A stretch of 64,000 nucleotides of DNA from Pedobacter psychrotolerans (GTDB lineage: Bacteria; Bacteroidota; Bacteroidia; Sphingobacteriales; Sphingobacteriaceae), in assembly GCF_004340665.1 (NCBI RefSeq), contig NZ_SLWO01000006.1, positions 186,001 to 250,000 on the forward strand, written 5' to 3'. Positions within the stretch are counted from its first letter, which is position 1, and every line of letters begins with the position of its first letter. The position numbers were made by a program, and so were the translations under genes. The notes under the pieces are model-generated. The model saw nothing but the letters and a program-made list of their open reading frames with translations. It searched no databases and was not told the DNA's origin. This document shows, in pieces, positions 54,370 through 63,048 of this stretch.

Positions 54370-54379
54370 ACGAAACAAA

Positions 54380-55147
54380 ATGTTAAAAATAGCCGATAAA
54401 ACGTTCAGTTCGCGATTGTTTACTGGTACTGGAAAATTCAGTTCTGCTGATTTAATGGAAGAAGCCTTACTGGCATCAGGCTCAGAACTGGTAACCGTGG
54501 CCCTTAAGCGGGTTGATGTAAAGAACAATGAACATGACGACTTACTGATCCGTCTGAAATACCCACACATCAATTTATTACCCAACACCTCTGGCGTACG
54601 TAACGCTAAAGAAGCCGTTTTTGCAGCTCAATTGGCCCGTGAGGCTTTGGAAACTAATTGGATTAAACTCGAAATTCATCCTGATCCAAAGTACCTCATG
54701 CCTGATCCCATTGAAACTTTAAAGGCTACAGAGGAACTGGCTAAACTAGGCTTTATCGTATTGCCCTATATCCATGCCGATCCGGTTTTATGTAAACGCC
54801 TGGAAGATGCTGGTACAGCGGCCGTGATGCCCCTTGGTTCGCCGATTGGCAGTAACAAAGGCTTAAAAACCATCGATTTTTTGGAGATCATTATTAGCCA
54901 AAGTAACGTTCATGTGATTATTGATGCCGGAATTGGTTCACCATCAGACGCAGCACATGCCATGGAAATTGGTGCCGATGCCGTATTGGTGAATACGGCA
55001 ATTGCGGTTTCCAGTAATCCAATACAAATGGCTGCGGCTTTCAAAATGGCTGTAGAAGCCGGACGTATGGCCTTCGAAGCCAAATTAGCCTCACCTGTTT
55101 CAAATGCTGTTGCCAGCAGTCCACTAACCTCATTTTTAGATGAATAG
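54380..55147 (+). CDS. thiG: Thiazole synthase ThiG
   Basis: 255 residues of TIM-barrel type. It makes the thiazole ring from deoxyxylulose phosphate, ThiS thiocarboxylate and dehydroglycine. Visible are SRLFTGTGKF, the Schiff-base Lys in NWIKLEIHPD, AAVMPLGSPIGSNKG and the phosphate-binding DAGIGSPSDAAHAMEIGAD segment. It overlaps thiH by eight bases, and the two proteins form a complex. Confidence 0.97.
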   Translation: MLKIADKTFSSRLFTGTGKFSSADLMEEALLASGSELVTVALKRVDVKNNEHDDLLIRLKYPHINLLPNTSGVRNAKEAVFAAQLAREALETNWIKLEIHPDPKYLMPDPIETLKATEELAKLGFIVLPYIHADPVLCKRLEDAGTAAVMPLGSPIGSNKGLKTIDFLEIIISQSNVHVIIDAGIGSPSDAAHAMEIGADAVLVNTAIAVSSNPIQMAAAFKMAVEAGRMAFEAKLASPVSNAVASSPLTSFLDE

Positions 55148-56252
55148 TTTTACTGATCTTTTTGCAACTTACAACTGGGATGAAACCAACGCCAGTATCT
55201 ATGCCAAAACAGCTGCCGATGTAGAAAATGCATTGTCGAAATCGAAGCGGACGCTGGAAGATTTTAAAGCGCTGGTTTCACCTGCTGCGGCACCTTACCT
55301 GGAGCATATGGCAACGATTAGCCAGCAGTTAACGCAAAAGCGTTTCGGAAAGGTGTTGCAAATGTATGTTCCGCTTTATTTATCCAATGAGTGCAGCAAC
55401 ATTTGCACCTATTGCGGTTTTAGCTATGATAATAAGGTCAGGCGCAAAACACTTTCCCCGATGGAGATTATGCAGGAGGTGGCGGCGATTAAAGAAATGG
55501 GCTATGAACATGTGCTGCTGGTTACTGGTGAAGATAACGTGAACGTACATATTGATTATTTTAAAAAGGTACTGAAAATGATCCAGCCACATTTTGCCCA
55601 TGTTTCCATGGAAATTCAACCAATGGACCAGGAAGATTATGAACAACTGATTCCCTTTGGCTTAAATACGATTTTAGTTTATCAGGAAACCTATCACCAG
55701 GAAGATTACAAGAAACACCACCCAAAAGGAAAAAAATCAAATTTCAAATATCGTTTAGAAACACCAGACCGATTGGGGAAAGCAAAAATCCATAAAATGG
55801 GATTAGGCGTTTTAATCGGCCTGGAAGACTGGCGCACCGATTGTTTTTTCACTGCACTGCACCTTAACTATCTAGAGAAAAAATACTGGCAAAGTAAATA
55901 CAGCCTTTCTTTTCCAAGGCTTCGCCCCTACAGTGGCGGATTGGAACCTAAAGTAGAAATGAATAATAGGGAACTCGTTCAACTCATCTGCGCTTACCGT
56001 TTGTTTAATGAAGAAGTAGAACTGTCTATCTCCACCCGTGAGTCGCCGGAATTTAGAAACAACATCATTAAACTGGGTATAACATCCATCAGTGCGGGTT
56101 CAAAAACTAATCCTGGTGGTTATACGGTTGCGCCAGAATCGTTGGAACAGTTTGAAATTAGCGATGAACGAAGCCCTGCTGAAATTGCCAGCATGATTGC
56201 TGCGCAAGGTTATGAAGCCGTATGGAAAGATTGGGACAATTGCTTAGCTTAA
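55140..56252 (+). CDS. thiH: Tyrosine lyase ThiH (radical SAM)
   Basis: 370 residues. The radical SAM motif Cx3Cx2C is CSNICTYC. It splits tyrosine to dehydroglycine and p-cresol for ThiG, the oxygen-independent route; no thiO is present. The C-terminal region has SISTRESPEFRNN and ISAGSKTNPGGY, typical of ThiH. Confidence 0.96.
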   Translation: MNSFTDLFATYNWDETNASIYAKTAADVENALSKSKRTLEDFKALVSPAAAPYLEHMATISQQLTQKRFGKVLQMYVPLYLSNECSNICTYCGFSYDNKVRRKTLSPMEIMQEVAAIKEMGYEHVLLVTGEDNVNVHIDYFKKVLKMIQPHFAHVSMEIQPMDQEDYEQLIPFGLNTILVYQETYHQEDYKKHHPKGKKSNFKYRLETPDRLGKAKIHKMGLGVLIGLEDWRTDCFFTALHLNYLEKKYWQSKYSLSFPRLRPYSGGLEPKVEMNNRELVQLICAYRLFNEEVELSISTRESPEFRNNIIKLGITSISAGSKTNPGGYTVAPESLEQFEISDERSPAEIASMIAAQGYEAVWKDWDNCLA

Positions 56253-56260
56253 TTACAAAT

Positions 56261-57313
56261 ATGCTTACACCAGAAGAATTAAAACAGTATCAACGCCAGA
56301 TCATATTGCCTGAATTGGGTATAAGCGGACAAGAAAAACTCAAGGCAGCCCGCATACTTATGATTGGTGCAGGTGGTTTAGGTTGCCCGGTGTTACAATA
56401 TCTGGTGGCAGCTGGTGTCGGGAATATTGGTATTGCCGATAATGACGTAGTAGATTTAAGTAACCTACACCGGCAAATCTTATATACAATTGAAGATGTG
56501 GGAAAACCAAAGGTGCTCACCGCTAAAGAAAAACTGGGTCGCCTTAATCCGTTGGTAAACATAACCGCTTACACGGAAAGGGTAACGGTAGAAAATGCAG
56601 AAAGGCTTATCAGCCAATACGATCTGATAATTGATGGCTCTGATAATTTCCCTACCCGGTACCTCATAAACGACACTTGCGTACAATTGAACAAACCGCT
56701 CGTTTTTGGTTCCATTTTTAAATTTGAAGGTCAGGTATCTGTATTCAACCACCAGCAGGGGCCGAACTACCGTGATTTGTTTACTGAAGCACCGTCCGAA
56801 GGTGAAGTACCCAACTGTGAGGAGATTGGTGTAATTGGTGTATTGCCTGGCATTATTGGAACCTTAATGGCCAATGAAGCAATTAAGATCATTTGTAAAA
56901 TAGGCGAAACACTTTCAGGAAAACTACTCACCATGAATGCACTGGATTGCAGCACGAATATTTTTAAAATCAGTTCGAAAACACAGATCGATACCATACC
57001 AAAAACAACAGTAGAGAAGCATGATAATCTGGAGGAAAAAGAGATCTCAATAGACCTCCTGAAAAGCTGGCTAGATAAAACACCGGAAGAAGTTTTTTTA
57101 GTGGATGTACGCGAGGATTATGAATTTGAGGAAGATAACATTGGTGGCATAAATATCCCGCTGTATGAGCTGAATGAGCATATTTTATCATTCCCTATTG
57201 ATAAAAAATTGATTTTCATCTGTCAGACAGGCCAGCGGAGCAAAATGGCTATCAAAATCGTAAAGCCGTTCTTTAATGGAGAAATTTTCAGTGTAAAAAA
57301 TGGAATTTTATGA
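56261..57313 (+). CDS. thiF: ThiF/MoeB-type adenylyltransferase with rhodanese domain
   Basis: 350 residues from the ATG at 56261, nine bases after thiH; a longer frame would overlap thiH. The E1-like part has GAGGLGCPVLQYL, the arginine in LHRQILY and the DGSDNFPTRYL loop. The C-terminal ~95 residues are a rhodanese domain with active Cys in CQTGQRS. The protein should adenylate ThiS and supply sulfur to it. Confidence 0.92.
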   Translation: MLTPEELKQYQRQIILPELGISGQEKLKAARILMIGAGGLGCPVLQYLVAAGVGNIGIADNDVVDLSNLHRQILYTIEDVGKPKVLTAKEKLGRLNPLVNITAYTERVTVENAERLISQYDLIIDGSDNFPTRYLINDTCVQLNKPLVFGSIFKFEGQVSVFNHQQGPNYRDLFTEAPSEGEVPNCEEIGVIGVLPGIIGTLMANEAIKIICKIGETLSGKLLTMNALDCSTNIFKISSKTQIDTIPKTTVEKHDNLEEKEISIDLLKSWLDKTPEEVFLVDVREDYEFEEDNIGGINIPLYELNEHILSFPIDKKLIFICQTGQRSKMAIKIVKPFFNGEIFSVKNGIL

Positions 57314-58167
57314 GTAAATCTTTTCAGTATATTTCCGTACTCACTATTGCCGGATCAGATAGCGGCGGCGGTGCAGGAATACAGGCCGATTTAAAAACAT
57401 TTAGCGCCCTCGGATGCTATGGCACTTCAGCCATTACAAGTGTTACCGTGCAAAATACTTTAGGCGTAACGGCAATTCATCATATCCCAGCTAATATAGT
57501 AAATGGGCAGGTTAAAGCTGTTTTGGAAGATATCAAGCCTTCGGCTATTAAAATCGGGATTGTTCAATCTTCAGATCAAGTGTTAGCCATTGTACGAGTG
57601 CTGAAAGATTATCCCCATATTCCGGTGATTTTAGATCCGGTTATGGTATCAACCAGTGGTTTTCATTTGATCGATCAGGATACTATCGTTAGCCTTCAAC
57701 AGGAACTATTTCCCTTAACCAGTTTAGTTACGCCTAATATAGATGAAGCGGAAATACTAGCTGATATGAAGATCAACACGATTGATGACATGAAAAAAGC
57801 AGCCAGTCGAATTATCCTATCTGGATGCAAAGCAATTTTGGTTAAAGGTGGTCATTTGAATGGGCCTGATCTTTTTGATGTCTTTCTGGATGAAAATGGA
57901 GTGGAAAATATCTTTAGATCAATTGCTGTAAAAACACTCAACACCCATGGTACGGGTTGCACGCTTTCTGCCGCCATTGCAGCTTTTGTTGCTTTAGGCC
58001 ATGATATGCCACTCGCAATTGAGAAAGCAAAAGGATTTGTTCAGCAAGCCATTATTGCTGGTCAACATGTTAAAACCGGAGAAGGAAAAGGGCCATTAAA
58101 CCATTTTTTTGATGCCCAGAATTTAATCAGGAAGGAGTTAAAGGATGTTCCGTTGAATTTAGATTAA
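57310..58167 (+). CDS. thiD: Hydroxymethylpyrimidine (phosphate) kinase ThiD
   Basis: 285 residues of the ribokinase fold. It phosphorylates the pyrimidine twice. Motifs: AGSDSGGGAGIQADLKTF, VTVQNT, DPVMVSTSG and the anion hole NTHGTGCTLSAAIAAF. It overlaps thiF by four bases and ends the operon. A weak hairpin with T tail (58257-58276) may terminate it. Confidence 0.96.
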   Translation: MSKSFQYISVLTIAGSDSGGGAGIQADLKTFSALGCYGTSAITSVTVQNTLGVTAIHHIPANIVNGQVKAVLEDIKPSAIKIGIVQSSDQVLAIVRVLKDYPHIPVILDPVMVSTSGFHLIDQDTIVSLQQELFPLTSLVTPNIDEAEILADMKINTIDDMKKAASRIILSGCKAILVKGGHLNGPDLFDVFLDENGVENIFRSIAVKTLNTHGTGCTLSAAIAAFVALGHDMPLAIEKAKGFVQQAIIAGQHVKTGEGKGPLNHFFDAQNLIRKELKDVPLNLD

Positions 58168-58297
58168 ACATGGAGGAAGCGCTTACCTCAAGATTAGACA
58201 AGCATAAAATAACCAATCAATCCAAAACTATGAAAGCCCATGGATGATCAGAATTAGAAAAGAGAAGCGCTTTTTCAGCACAATTCCGAAATATATT

Positions 58298-58921
58298 TTA
58301 ATGAAGTCTCACTTTAACCACTTCCCCATTCTCCTTAATCTCTACAAATTCTTCAATCCTGTCCTGGTGGTCTACCGAATATTTTTTTGACTGATAATAA
58401 TTTGTTTGCCCGCCATAACTATTATAACCCGTTCCAGTATATTCATTATAGTATCCGTTAGATGTCCAGTCTAAAAATCCTTGTAAAAAGTATTTTCCTG
58501 GCTTCATTTCAGGGAAGGTGAATTTACCGTCACTATTGGTAACGGCCTCAAGCCTATACCTGTATGCAGCTGTAGAAAGATAAACATATTGTCTTTTTCT
58601 AAAATTCTCCTTGTCTTTTCTCAGCTGATACCAGGCCTCAAAATAAGGTGTAACAGGTAATAAAATTACTTTAATCTGGTTGGCCAGAATGCGTGCACCT
58701 GCTCTAAAACCCATATTATTTTTTGCTTTAGTGAAAGCCACGCCTTTTATCGTACCCTTTCCTTTAGCCAACATACTTTTGGCTTGTAGAGAATCGAAAA
58801 CGACTTCGGGATAGAAAATCTGCTTTTTATCTTTTTCTTCGGGTTCTTTATACTGCGCAAAAGACTGATAAATTATTCCAATAGTTAATGCTATTGTTAA
58901 GACAAAGCTTTTAGAGTTCAT
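58298..58921 (-). CDS. Secreted protein with carboxypeptidase-regulatory/transthyretin-like fold
   Basis: 207 residues with a signal peptide ending IIYQSFAQ. A prealbumin-like beta-sandwich is suggested by KGTIKGVAFTKAKNN and YRLEAVTNSDGKFTFPEMKPGKYFLQ (two parts of one domain), with aromatic loops (YYNEYTGTGYNSYGG) near the C-terminus. Function unknown. It is divergent from the lipoprotein at 59303 and shares its unusual promoter layout. Confidence 0.75.
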   Translation of the reverse strand: MNSKSFVLTIALTIGIIYQSFAQYKEPEEKDKKQIFYPEVVFDSLQAKSMLAKGKGTIKGVAFTKAKNNMGFRAGARILANQIKVILLPVTPYFEAWYQLRKDKENFRKRQYVYLSTAAYRYRLEAVTNSDGKFTFPEMKPGKYFLQGFLDWTSNGYYNEYTGTGYNSYGGQTNYYQSKKYSVDHQDRIEEFVEIKENGEVVKVRLH

Positions 58922-59067
58922 ATAATTAATATTTAATGTTATTTAAAGGCTTAAAATAATTCAAACGCATTTAGCTTGAGTACCAATACAGGCATTTATA
59001 TTGGACCTGCAAAAAGATGGATAGACCGTCATCTCTAATGGTGTTCAATAGCAAGATGAATTTGAGA

Positions 59068-59138
59068 CAAAACTATGTGAAGGACCGACGATTTTAAATA
59101 CCAGTATTTATTGTTTTTTTTCTACCCGTTTTTAGGTA
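59068..59138 (-). promoter_or_regulatory. Promoter with paired direct repeats, minus strand
   Basis: Read on the minus strand: TACCTAAAAACGGGTA (59138-59123), a second weaker copy TAAATACTGGTATT (59110-59097) 24 bases further, then TAGTTTTG at 59075-59068, a match to the -7 consensus TAnnTTTG. The distance from the second copy's TAAA to the -7 box is 35 bases. It is the mirror image of the plus-strand site at 59210-59280. Confidence 0.6.
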
Positions 59139-59209
59139 TTTTATTTTATAGCTATGGATCAACTACATGAAGCATAATAGCTAAAATCATTCCTTAAACG
59201 ATTAAAATC

Positions 59210-59280
59210 TACCTAAAAACCAGTAGATGGAATCCCTAAAAACCGGGTATTGACTGACAGTATAGAAGCCTATAATTTTG
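59210..59280 (+). promoter_or_regulatory. Promoter with paired direct repeats, plus strand
   Basis: TACCTAAAAACCAGTA (59210-59225) and TCCCTAAAAACCGGGTA (59233-59249) are direct repeats 23 bases apart. TTG at 59250-59252 and TAATTTTG at 59273-59280 are the core promoter with 20 bases between. The repeats touch the TTG, as expected for an activator site. The ATG follows at 59303. The type of spacing is like that of LytTR-family sites, but the regulator is not known. Confidence 0.7.
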
Positions 59281-59302
59281 CACATCACTTATCAAAAAAT
59301 CT

Positions 59303-59716
59303 ATGAAACATTTATCGAAAACAAAATTTTTAAAATTTGCCGTAGCACCATGTTTAATGTTAATGATGTTCATTACATCATGCTCAAAAAGTAATTACCA
59401 GCCTGGGAACAGTAATTCATATCCAAAAGATGTAAACGTAGAATACCGGATTACAGCGATCAGCGGAGTTAATAGCGGAGATGTATTGTATGCTAATGCC
59501 AGCGGTGGCAATACATCTGTTGATAATGTAAGCCTGCCCTACTCCGTTAAATTTAAAAGAACAGTTAAACAATTAGATAACTTGGTATTGGGTTACAGTA
59601 AAATTGGATCGGGTGAGGTAAAGGTTGAAATTCTGGTAAACGATCAGGTAGTGGAAACAAAATCTTTTTCCAGCACCTCTTACGTAACCGGAACTATAGT
59701 TTACCTGTTTCAATAA
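59303..59716 (+). CDS. Small MmpS-like lipoprotein
   Basis: 137 residues with a lipoprotein signal (MFITSCSKSNYQ). The mature part is a small beta-sandwich: VNVEYRITAISG, LYANASGG, NVSLPYSVKFKR and VKVEILVNDQ, the pattern seen in MmpS-like and related Ig-like lipoproteins. Function unknown. It has its own promoter and terminator. Confidence 0.75.
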   Translation: MKHLSKTKFLKFAVAPCLMLMMFITSCSKSNYQPGNSNSYPKDVNVEYRITAISGVNSGDVLYANASGGNTSVDNVSLPYSVKFKRTVKQLDNLVLGYSKIGSGEVKVEILVNDQVVETKSFSSTSYVTGTIVYLFQ

Positions 59717-59785
59717 TCATTCTCCTTGTTTAATTTAATGCAATTAAGATAAGGAAAACGATAGTAATTCATTTCATATTCTTTA

Positions 59786-59832
59786 GTGCAAAGCCTCGGA
59801 AATAAATAATTTTCGAGGCTTTGTGCTTTTAT
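59786..59832 (+). terminator. Terminator of the MmpS-like gene
   Basis: AAAGCCTCG (59790-59798) and CGAGGCTTT (59814-59822) form the core, extended on the loop side by AAAT/ATTT and on the outer side by GTGC/GTGC-like bases, then TTTT. Confidence 0.9.
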
Positions 59833-59967
59833 ACTAGATCCAGTCATTTCGTATAATACAAATTAGTTTATTTTGTATAGATAAATATTTATATTAGTTA
59901 GCCTTAAATAAGGGAACGGAATACGTTTATATTAAGGCATTAACGCATACTCAAACTTCTTATAACA

Positions 59968-61854
59968 ATGACTAATGATACGCTCATTACATTGAAACCA
60001 TTCCAAAACGTTGGGATGGCTTTCTCAGGTGGTGGCTTCCGGGCTGCATCTTATGCATTAGGTACACTAAGTTATCTGGATAACCTAAAAATCGATGGCC
60101 AATCGATAACTGACCGGATCAGTTTTATTTCTTCAGCTTCTGGTGGCACCATTGCCTCCATGCTTTATGCCAGAAGTATTCATCAAAACCTGCCATTTAT
60201 CGATTTCTATCGCAAATTATACCAAGACCTTAATGGCGAGGCAATTGTTGAACATGCCCTGACTACACTAAATGATGACAACCAATGGCTGGAAGGCCCT
60301 GATAACAAGCAACGTAATCTCATCAATTCCTTTGCAAAGGCTTACGATCAAATCTTTTTCAAACAGCAAACCATGTCTGTTTTTTTTGAAAAAACCTACA
60401 AGAAAAAGATGGAGGTCTGTTTCAATAGCACTGAGTTTTACAGAGGGCTTAGCTTCCGTTTCCAGACTGATGGTACCGATAATCAGCACCAGGTAATTGG
60501 TAACAACTACCTCTGGTTTAACAATAAACAGATGGAAACCTTTAAAAAAATTAAGTTGGGTGATGTCCTGGCATCTTCTTCCTGTTTTCCAATGGGATTT
60601 GAAGCCATCGTTTATCCTTCCGATTTCAGTTATGTAGATTCTCCGGAAAAGACACTTACTGCTGCCGAATTAAGAACTGCGCTTTATTATGAAAATTACA
60701 ATGAGAAAAGTTTTCCGTTATCATTTGAACCAGAAGGCGGCCTGACAGCTGAGGAAGAAAAGGATAGCCATATCGACTCCGTAGCACTGATGGATGGTGG
60801 AATCACTGATAACCAGGGACTTTCCAGCCTGATGCTGGCCGATAAAAAACGACGGAGCAGGGTGAAACCAGATCCATTTGACCTCATCATCATTACCGAT
60901 GTAGCCAGTTACTTTATGGACAGTTATGAAAGTCCGTTGGTAGAACAAAAAGAAGGTTGGCAAAAAAACGACCTTAATTACTATCTGACAAAATTTAAAA
61001 GAGTAGGTAAAGCTATTAACCGTTATCCATTTGTTTTTGGAATTGCTTTTGTGATATTTGCTGCATTGGGATGGATTTTCAAGCATTCCGGCTTAAGCTT
61101 ACTCTTTATTATTTTAGCCAGTATATCTGCAACCTTAACCATTTTAAGTAGTGTAGTGGCATATTCAGCAATAGGCAAAAAGCTGATTAGCAATCTCATT
61201 ACCTTTAATTTAAAAGAATTCCTCTATGTCAAACTTGGTCTCCAAAAGTTTTTCTCCGCAATTATAACCGATAAATTGGTGGATTACCTGCAGTTTACCA
61301 GGTTGAATGTATTGGAGCAAATGATTAAAGCCAGGCTAACTTCAGCAATAACGATGGTATCAGATGTTAACTTAAAACAAGTAAGGCGGTTGATTTATAA
61401 GATTTTTTATGAGGATTCGCAATGGGACAACAGAAGAGTACCTAACTTTATTTATGAACTCAGCACCTATAATATCGCCGCCAGAAACAACCGCTTTAAT
61501 AATCAAATGCGCTTGAAATGGCTGCCTACTCCTACCGACAAAGTGCTCTTGTTGGAAGGCTTAGAAAAAATTAACCCCATTGCTGAAATTGCTCGTTTGG
61601 CTCCTACCACCCTCTGGTTTGATGCCATACAGATAAAGGAAGAATTGCTTAAAAAAATTATCACCACGGGGCAGTTTACCACCTGCGCAAACCTTTTAGA
61701 ATATGTTATTTCTCTGGAAAGAAAAAATGTTTCGTTTGATCCTGTGTATCAGGCTGAACTACAAAAATTAAAAGGGATGTTGGAACGTGATTTTATTCTA
61801 TTTAAAGAAAATCCTTATTTTCTTTTTGATCAGCTTGCAGATTCAAGTACATAA
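59968..61854 (+). CDS. Patatin-like phospholipase with two internal membrane segments
   Basis: 628 residues. The N-terminal ~320 form a patatin domain: oxyanion hole SGGGFRA (residues 20-26), nucleophile Ser58 in SASGG (a GxSxG variant with Ser first) and catalytic Asp276 in MDGGITDNQG. After this lie two hydrophobic segments (~353-372 and ~376-398), then a ~220-residue helical part unlike anything I know. Patatins release fatty acids from phospholipids. The membrane hairpin would fix it to the inner membrane with the lipase on the cytoplasmic side, because there is no signal peptide. Confidence 0.88.
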   Translation: MTNDTLITLKPFQNVGMAFSGGGFRAASYALGTLSYLDNLKIDGQSITDRISFISSASGGTIASMLYARSIHQNLPFIDFYRKLYQDLNGEAIVEHALTTLNDDNQWLEGPDNKQRNLINSFAKAYDQIFFKQQTMSVFFEKTYKKKMEVCFNSTEFYRGLSFRFQTDGTDNQHQVIGNNYLWFNNKQMETFKKIKLGDVLASSSCFPMGFEAIVYPSDFSYVDSPEKTLTAAELRTALYYENYNEKSFPLSFEPEGGLTAEEEKDSHIDSVALMDGGITDNQGLSSLMLADKKRRSRVKPDPFDLIIITDVASYFMDSYESPLVEQKEGWQKNDLNYYLTKFKRVGKAINRYPFVFGIAFVIFAALGWIFKHSGLSLLFIILASISATLTILSSVVAYSAIGKKLISNLITFNLKEFLYVKLGLQKFFSAIITDKLVDYLQFTRLNVLEQMIKARLTSAITMVSDVNLKQVRRLIYKIFYEDSQWDNRRVPNFIYELSTYNIAARNNRFNNQMRLKWLPTPTDKVLLLEGLEKINPIAEIARLAPTTLWFDAIQIKEELLKKIITTGQFTTCANLLEYVISLERKNVSFDPVYQAELQKLKGMLERDFILFKENPYFLFDQLADSST

Positions 61855-61935
61855 CGTCACTTTCTTAGCTTTGGCAAATAAATATCGGATTAAATATTAA
61901 CACGAATATCGTGGTGTTGCAAGCATTATCAGTTT

Positions 61936-61986
61936 TAAAGCCAAGATTTATATAAAAGTTTATATATAGATCTTGGTTTTTGTTTA
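61936..61986 (+). terminator. Terminator between patatin and NIPSNAP genes
   Basis: CCAAGAT...ATCTTGG with an AT-rich, mostly paired inner arm (TTTATATAAA/TTTATATA), followed by TTTTTG. It probably acts in both directions. Confidence 0.75.
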
Positions 61987-62057
61987 AAATCTGGTAGCTG
62001 TCTAAACCAATTAATTATCCTCTTCCAGACTTTACGAAATGATTATAAGCATCCAGA

Positions 62058-62837
62058 TTAGATGTCAGAGTAATCTGTAGGATAAATAAATGTTGTTACA
62101 TTTTTTGATACGTTGTTTTGGTATTGAGGCAATCCGCTTATCTTTTTATATTCAGGTCCGAATGCAGTCCAATGATTGTCACGGTCGGCCTTATTGTTGA
62201 ATGTTGTTAAATACATCAGGTTTGGCATTTTGCTTCCGGAGATGACCTGACCATAAAATACCGCATTAAAATTAAGTTTCGTGAAAATGCTGATCTCCGA
62301 TTCATTAAACATGGAAATTTTATTGAGGGAGAGTTTTTCCGTACTGGCTTCATAACTCCTAAGTTCATACACCCGCTCTGCTTTCGGAGATGATAATTTG
62401 GGTATTGCCGGAACAGGCATGCCTTCAAAAGCTTTTAATAGTATGGATTCAATCCTTAAGAAAGGTGCCTGGTTGAATGCTGCATTTAAATAGTCTTTAC
62501 CTGCATTAAGGTAAGTTTGATCTTTATCCAGTGCCTGATCCAGTTTCACATAATGATCGATTTTTTTAAACGGAATAAACACATAAATCAATTGTTCTGA
62601 AGAATCCTTTTGAATGGGTTTAAATACTCCAACTCCTGAAATTCCGAACCGATGCAATGCTGGCAAATAAGCGTTTTCTAAATAAAAATCCACTTTCTTT
62701 TCCTGTTCGGCATCTTTGATGTGGTAAATTTTGATCTGGTAATAATATGCTTCTTTCGCTGCAAAAGAAACATTGCACAGCAATATAAGTGATGCAATAA
62801 AAAACAGTTTAATAACAGGGTATTTAAGTTTAGTCAT
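62058..62837 (-). CDS. Secreted NIPSNAP-family protein
   Basis: 259 residues from the ATG at 62837, chosen because it gives a clean signal peptide (LILLCNVSFAA); seven more codons are open upstream. Two ferredoxin-like NIPSNAP units are visible: YYYQIKIYHIKDAEQEKKVD in the first half and RVYELRSYEASTEKLSL in the second, with MYLTTFNNKADRDNHWTAFG near the end. The role of these secreted bacterial proteins is unknown. Confidence 0.88.
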   Translation of the reverse strand: MTKLKYPVIKLFFIASLILLCNVSFAAKEAYYYQIKIYHIKDAEQEKKVDFYLENAYLPALHRFGISGVGVFKPIQKDSSEQLIYVFIPFKKIDHYVKLDQALDKDQTYLNAGKDYLNAAFNQAPFLRIESILLKAFEGMPVPAIPKLSSPKAERVYELRSYEASTEKLSLNKISMFNESEISIFTKLNFNAVFYGQVISGSKMPNLMYLTTFNNKADRDNHWTAFGPEYKKISGLPQYQNNVSKNVTTFIYPTDYSDI

Positions 62838-63005
62838 GATAGTTAGATTATTGCTCAATATAGTAGAAATAATTTGGGATTTTCTACGTGAAATGCAATT
62901 GAGGATTAATTTTAGAGAAAGCTTTAAGTGTGATGAAGGAGCGGTTGCTTTGATATATTATAAATAATAAAGCTTATCCTGCAAATTTATAGGAAATACC
63001 TGTTA

Positions 63006-63045
63006 TATAATGAATGGCAGCTGTTTTCAGCTGCCATTCATTATA
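63006..63045 (-). terminator. 18-bp perfect hairpin after the PRC-barrel gene
   Basis: TATAATGAATGGCAGCTG and its complement (63028-63045) are separated by TTTT, giving an unusually long perfect stem just after the minus-strand gene at 63049. The T tail is poor on both strands, so besides termination it may protect the mRNA end. Confidence 0.7.
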
Positions 63046-63048
63046 ATA

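Noticed and set aside
58170..58247. A 25-residue ORF after thiD.
   Set aside because: No support other than an open frame; the composition is not protein-like and nothing marks it as translated.
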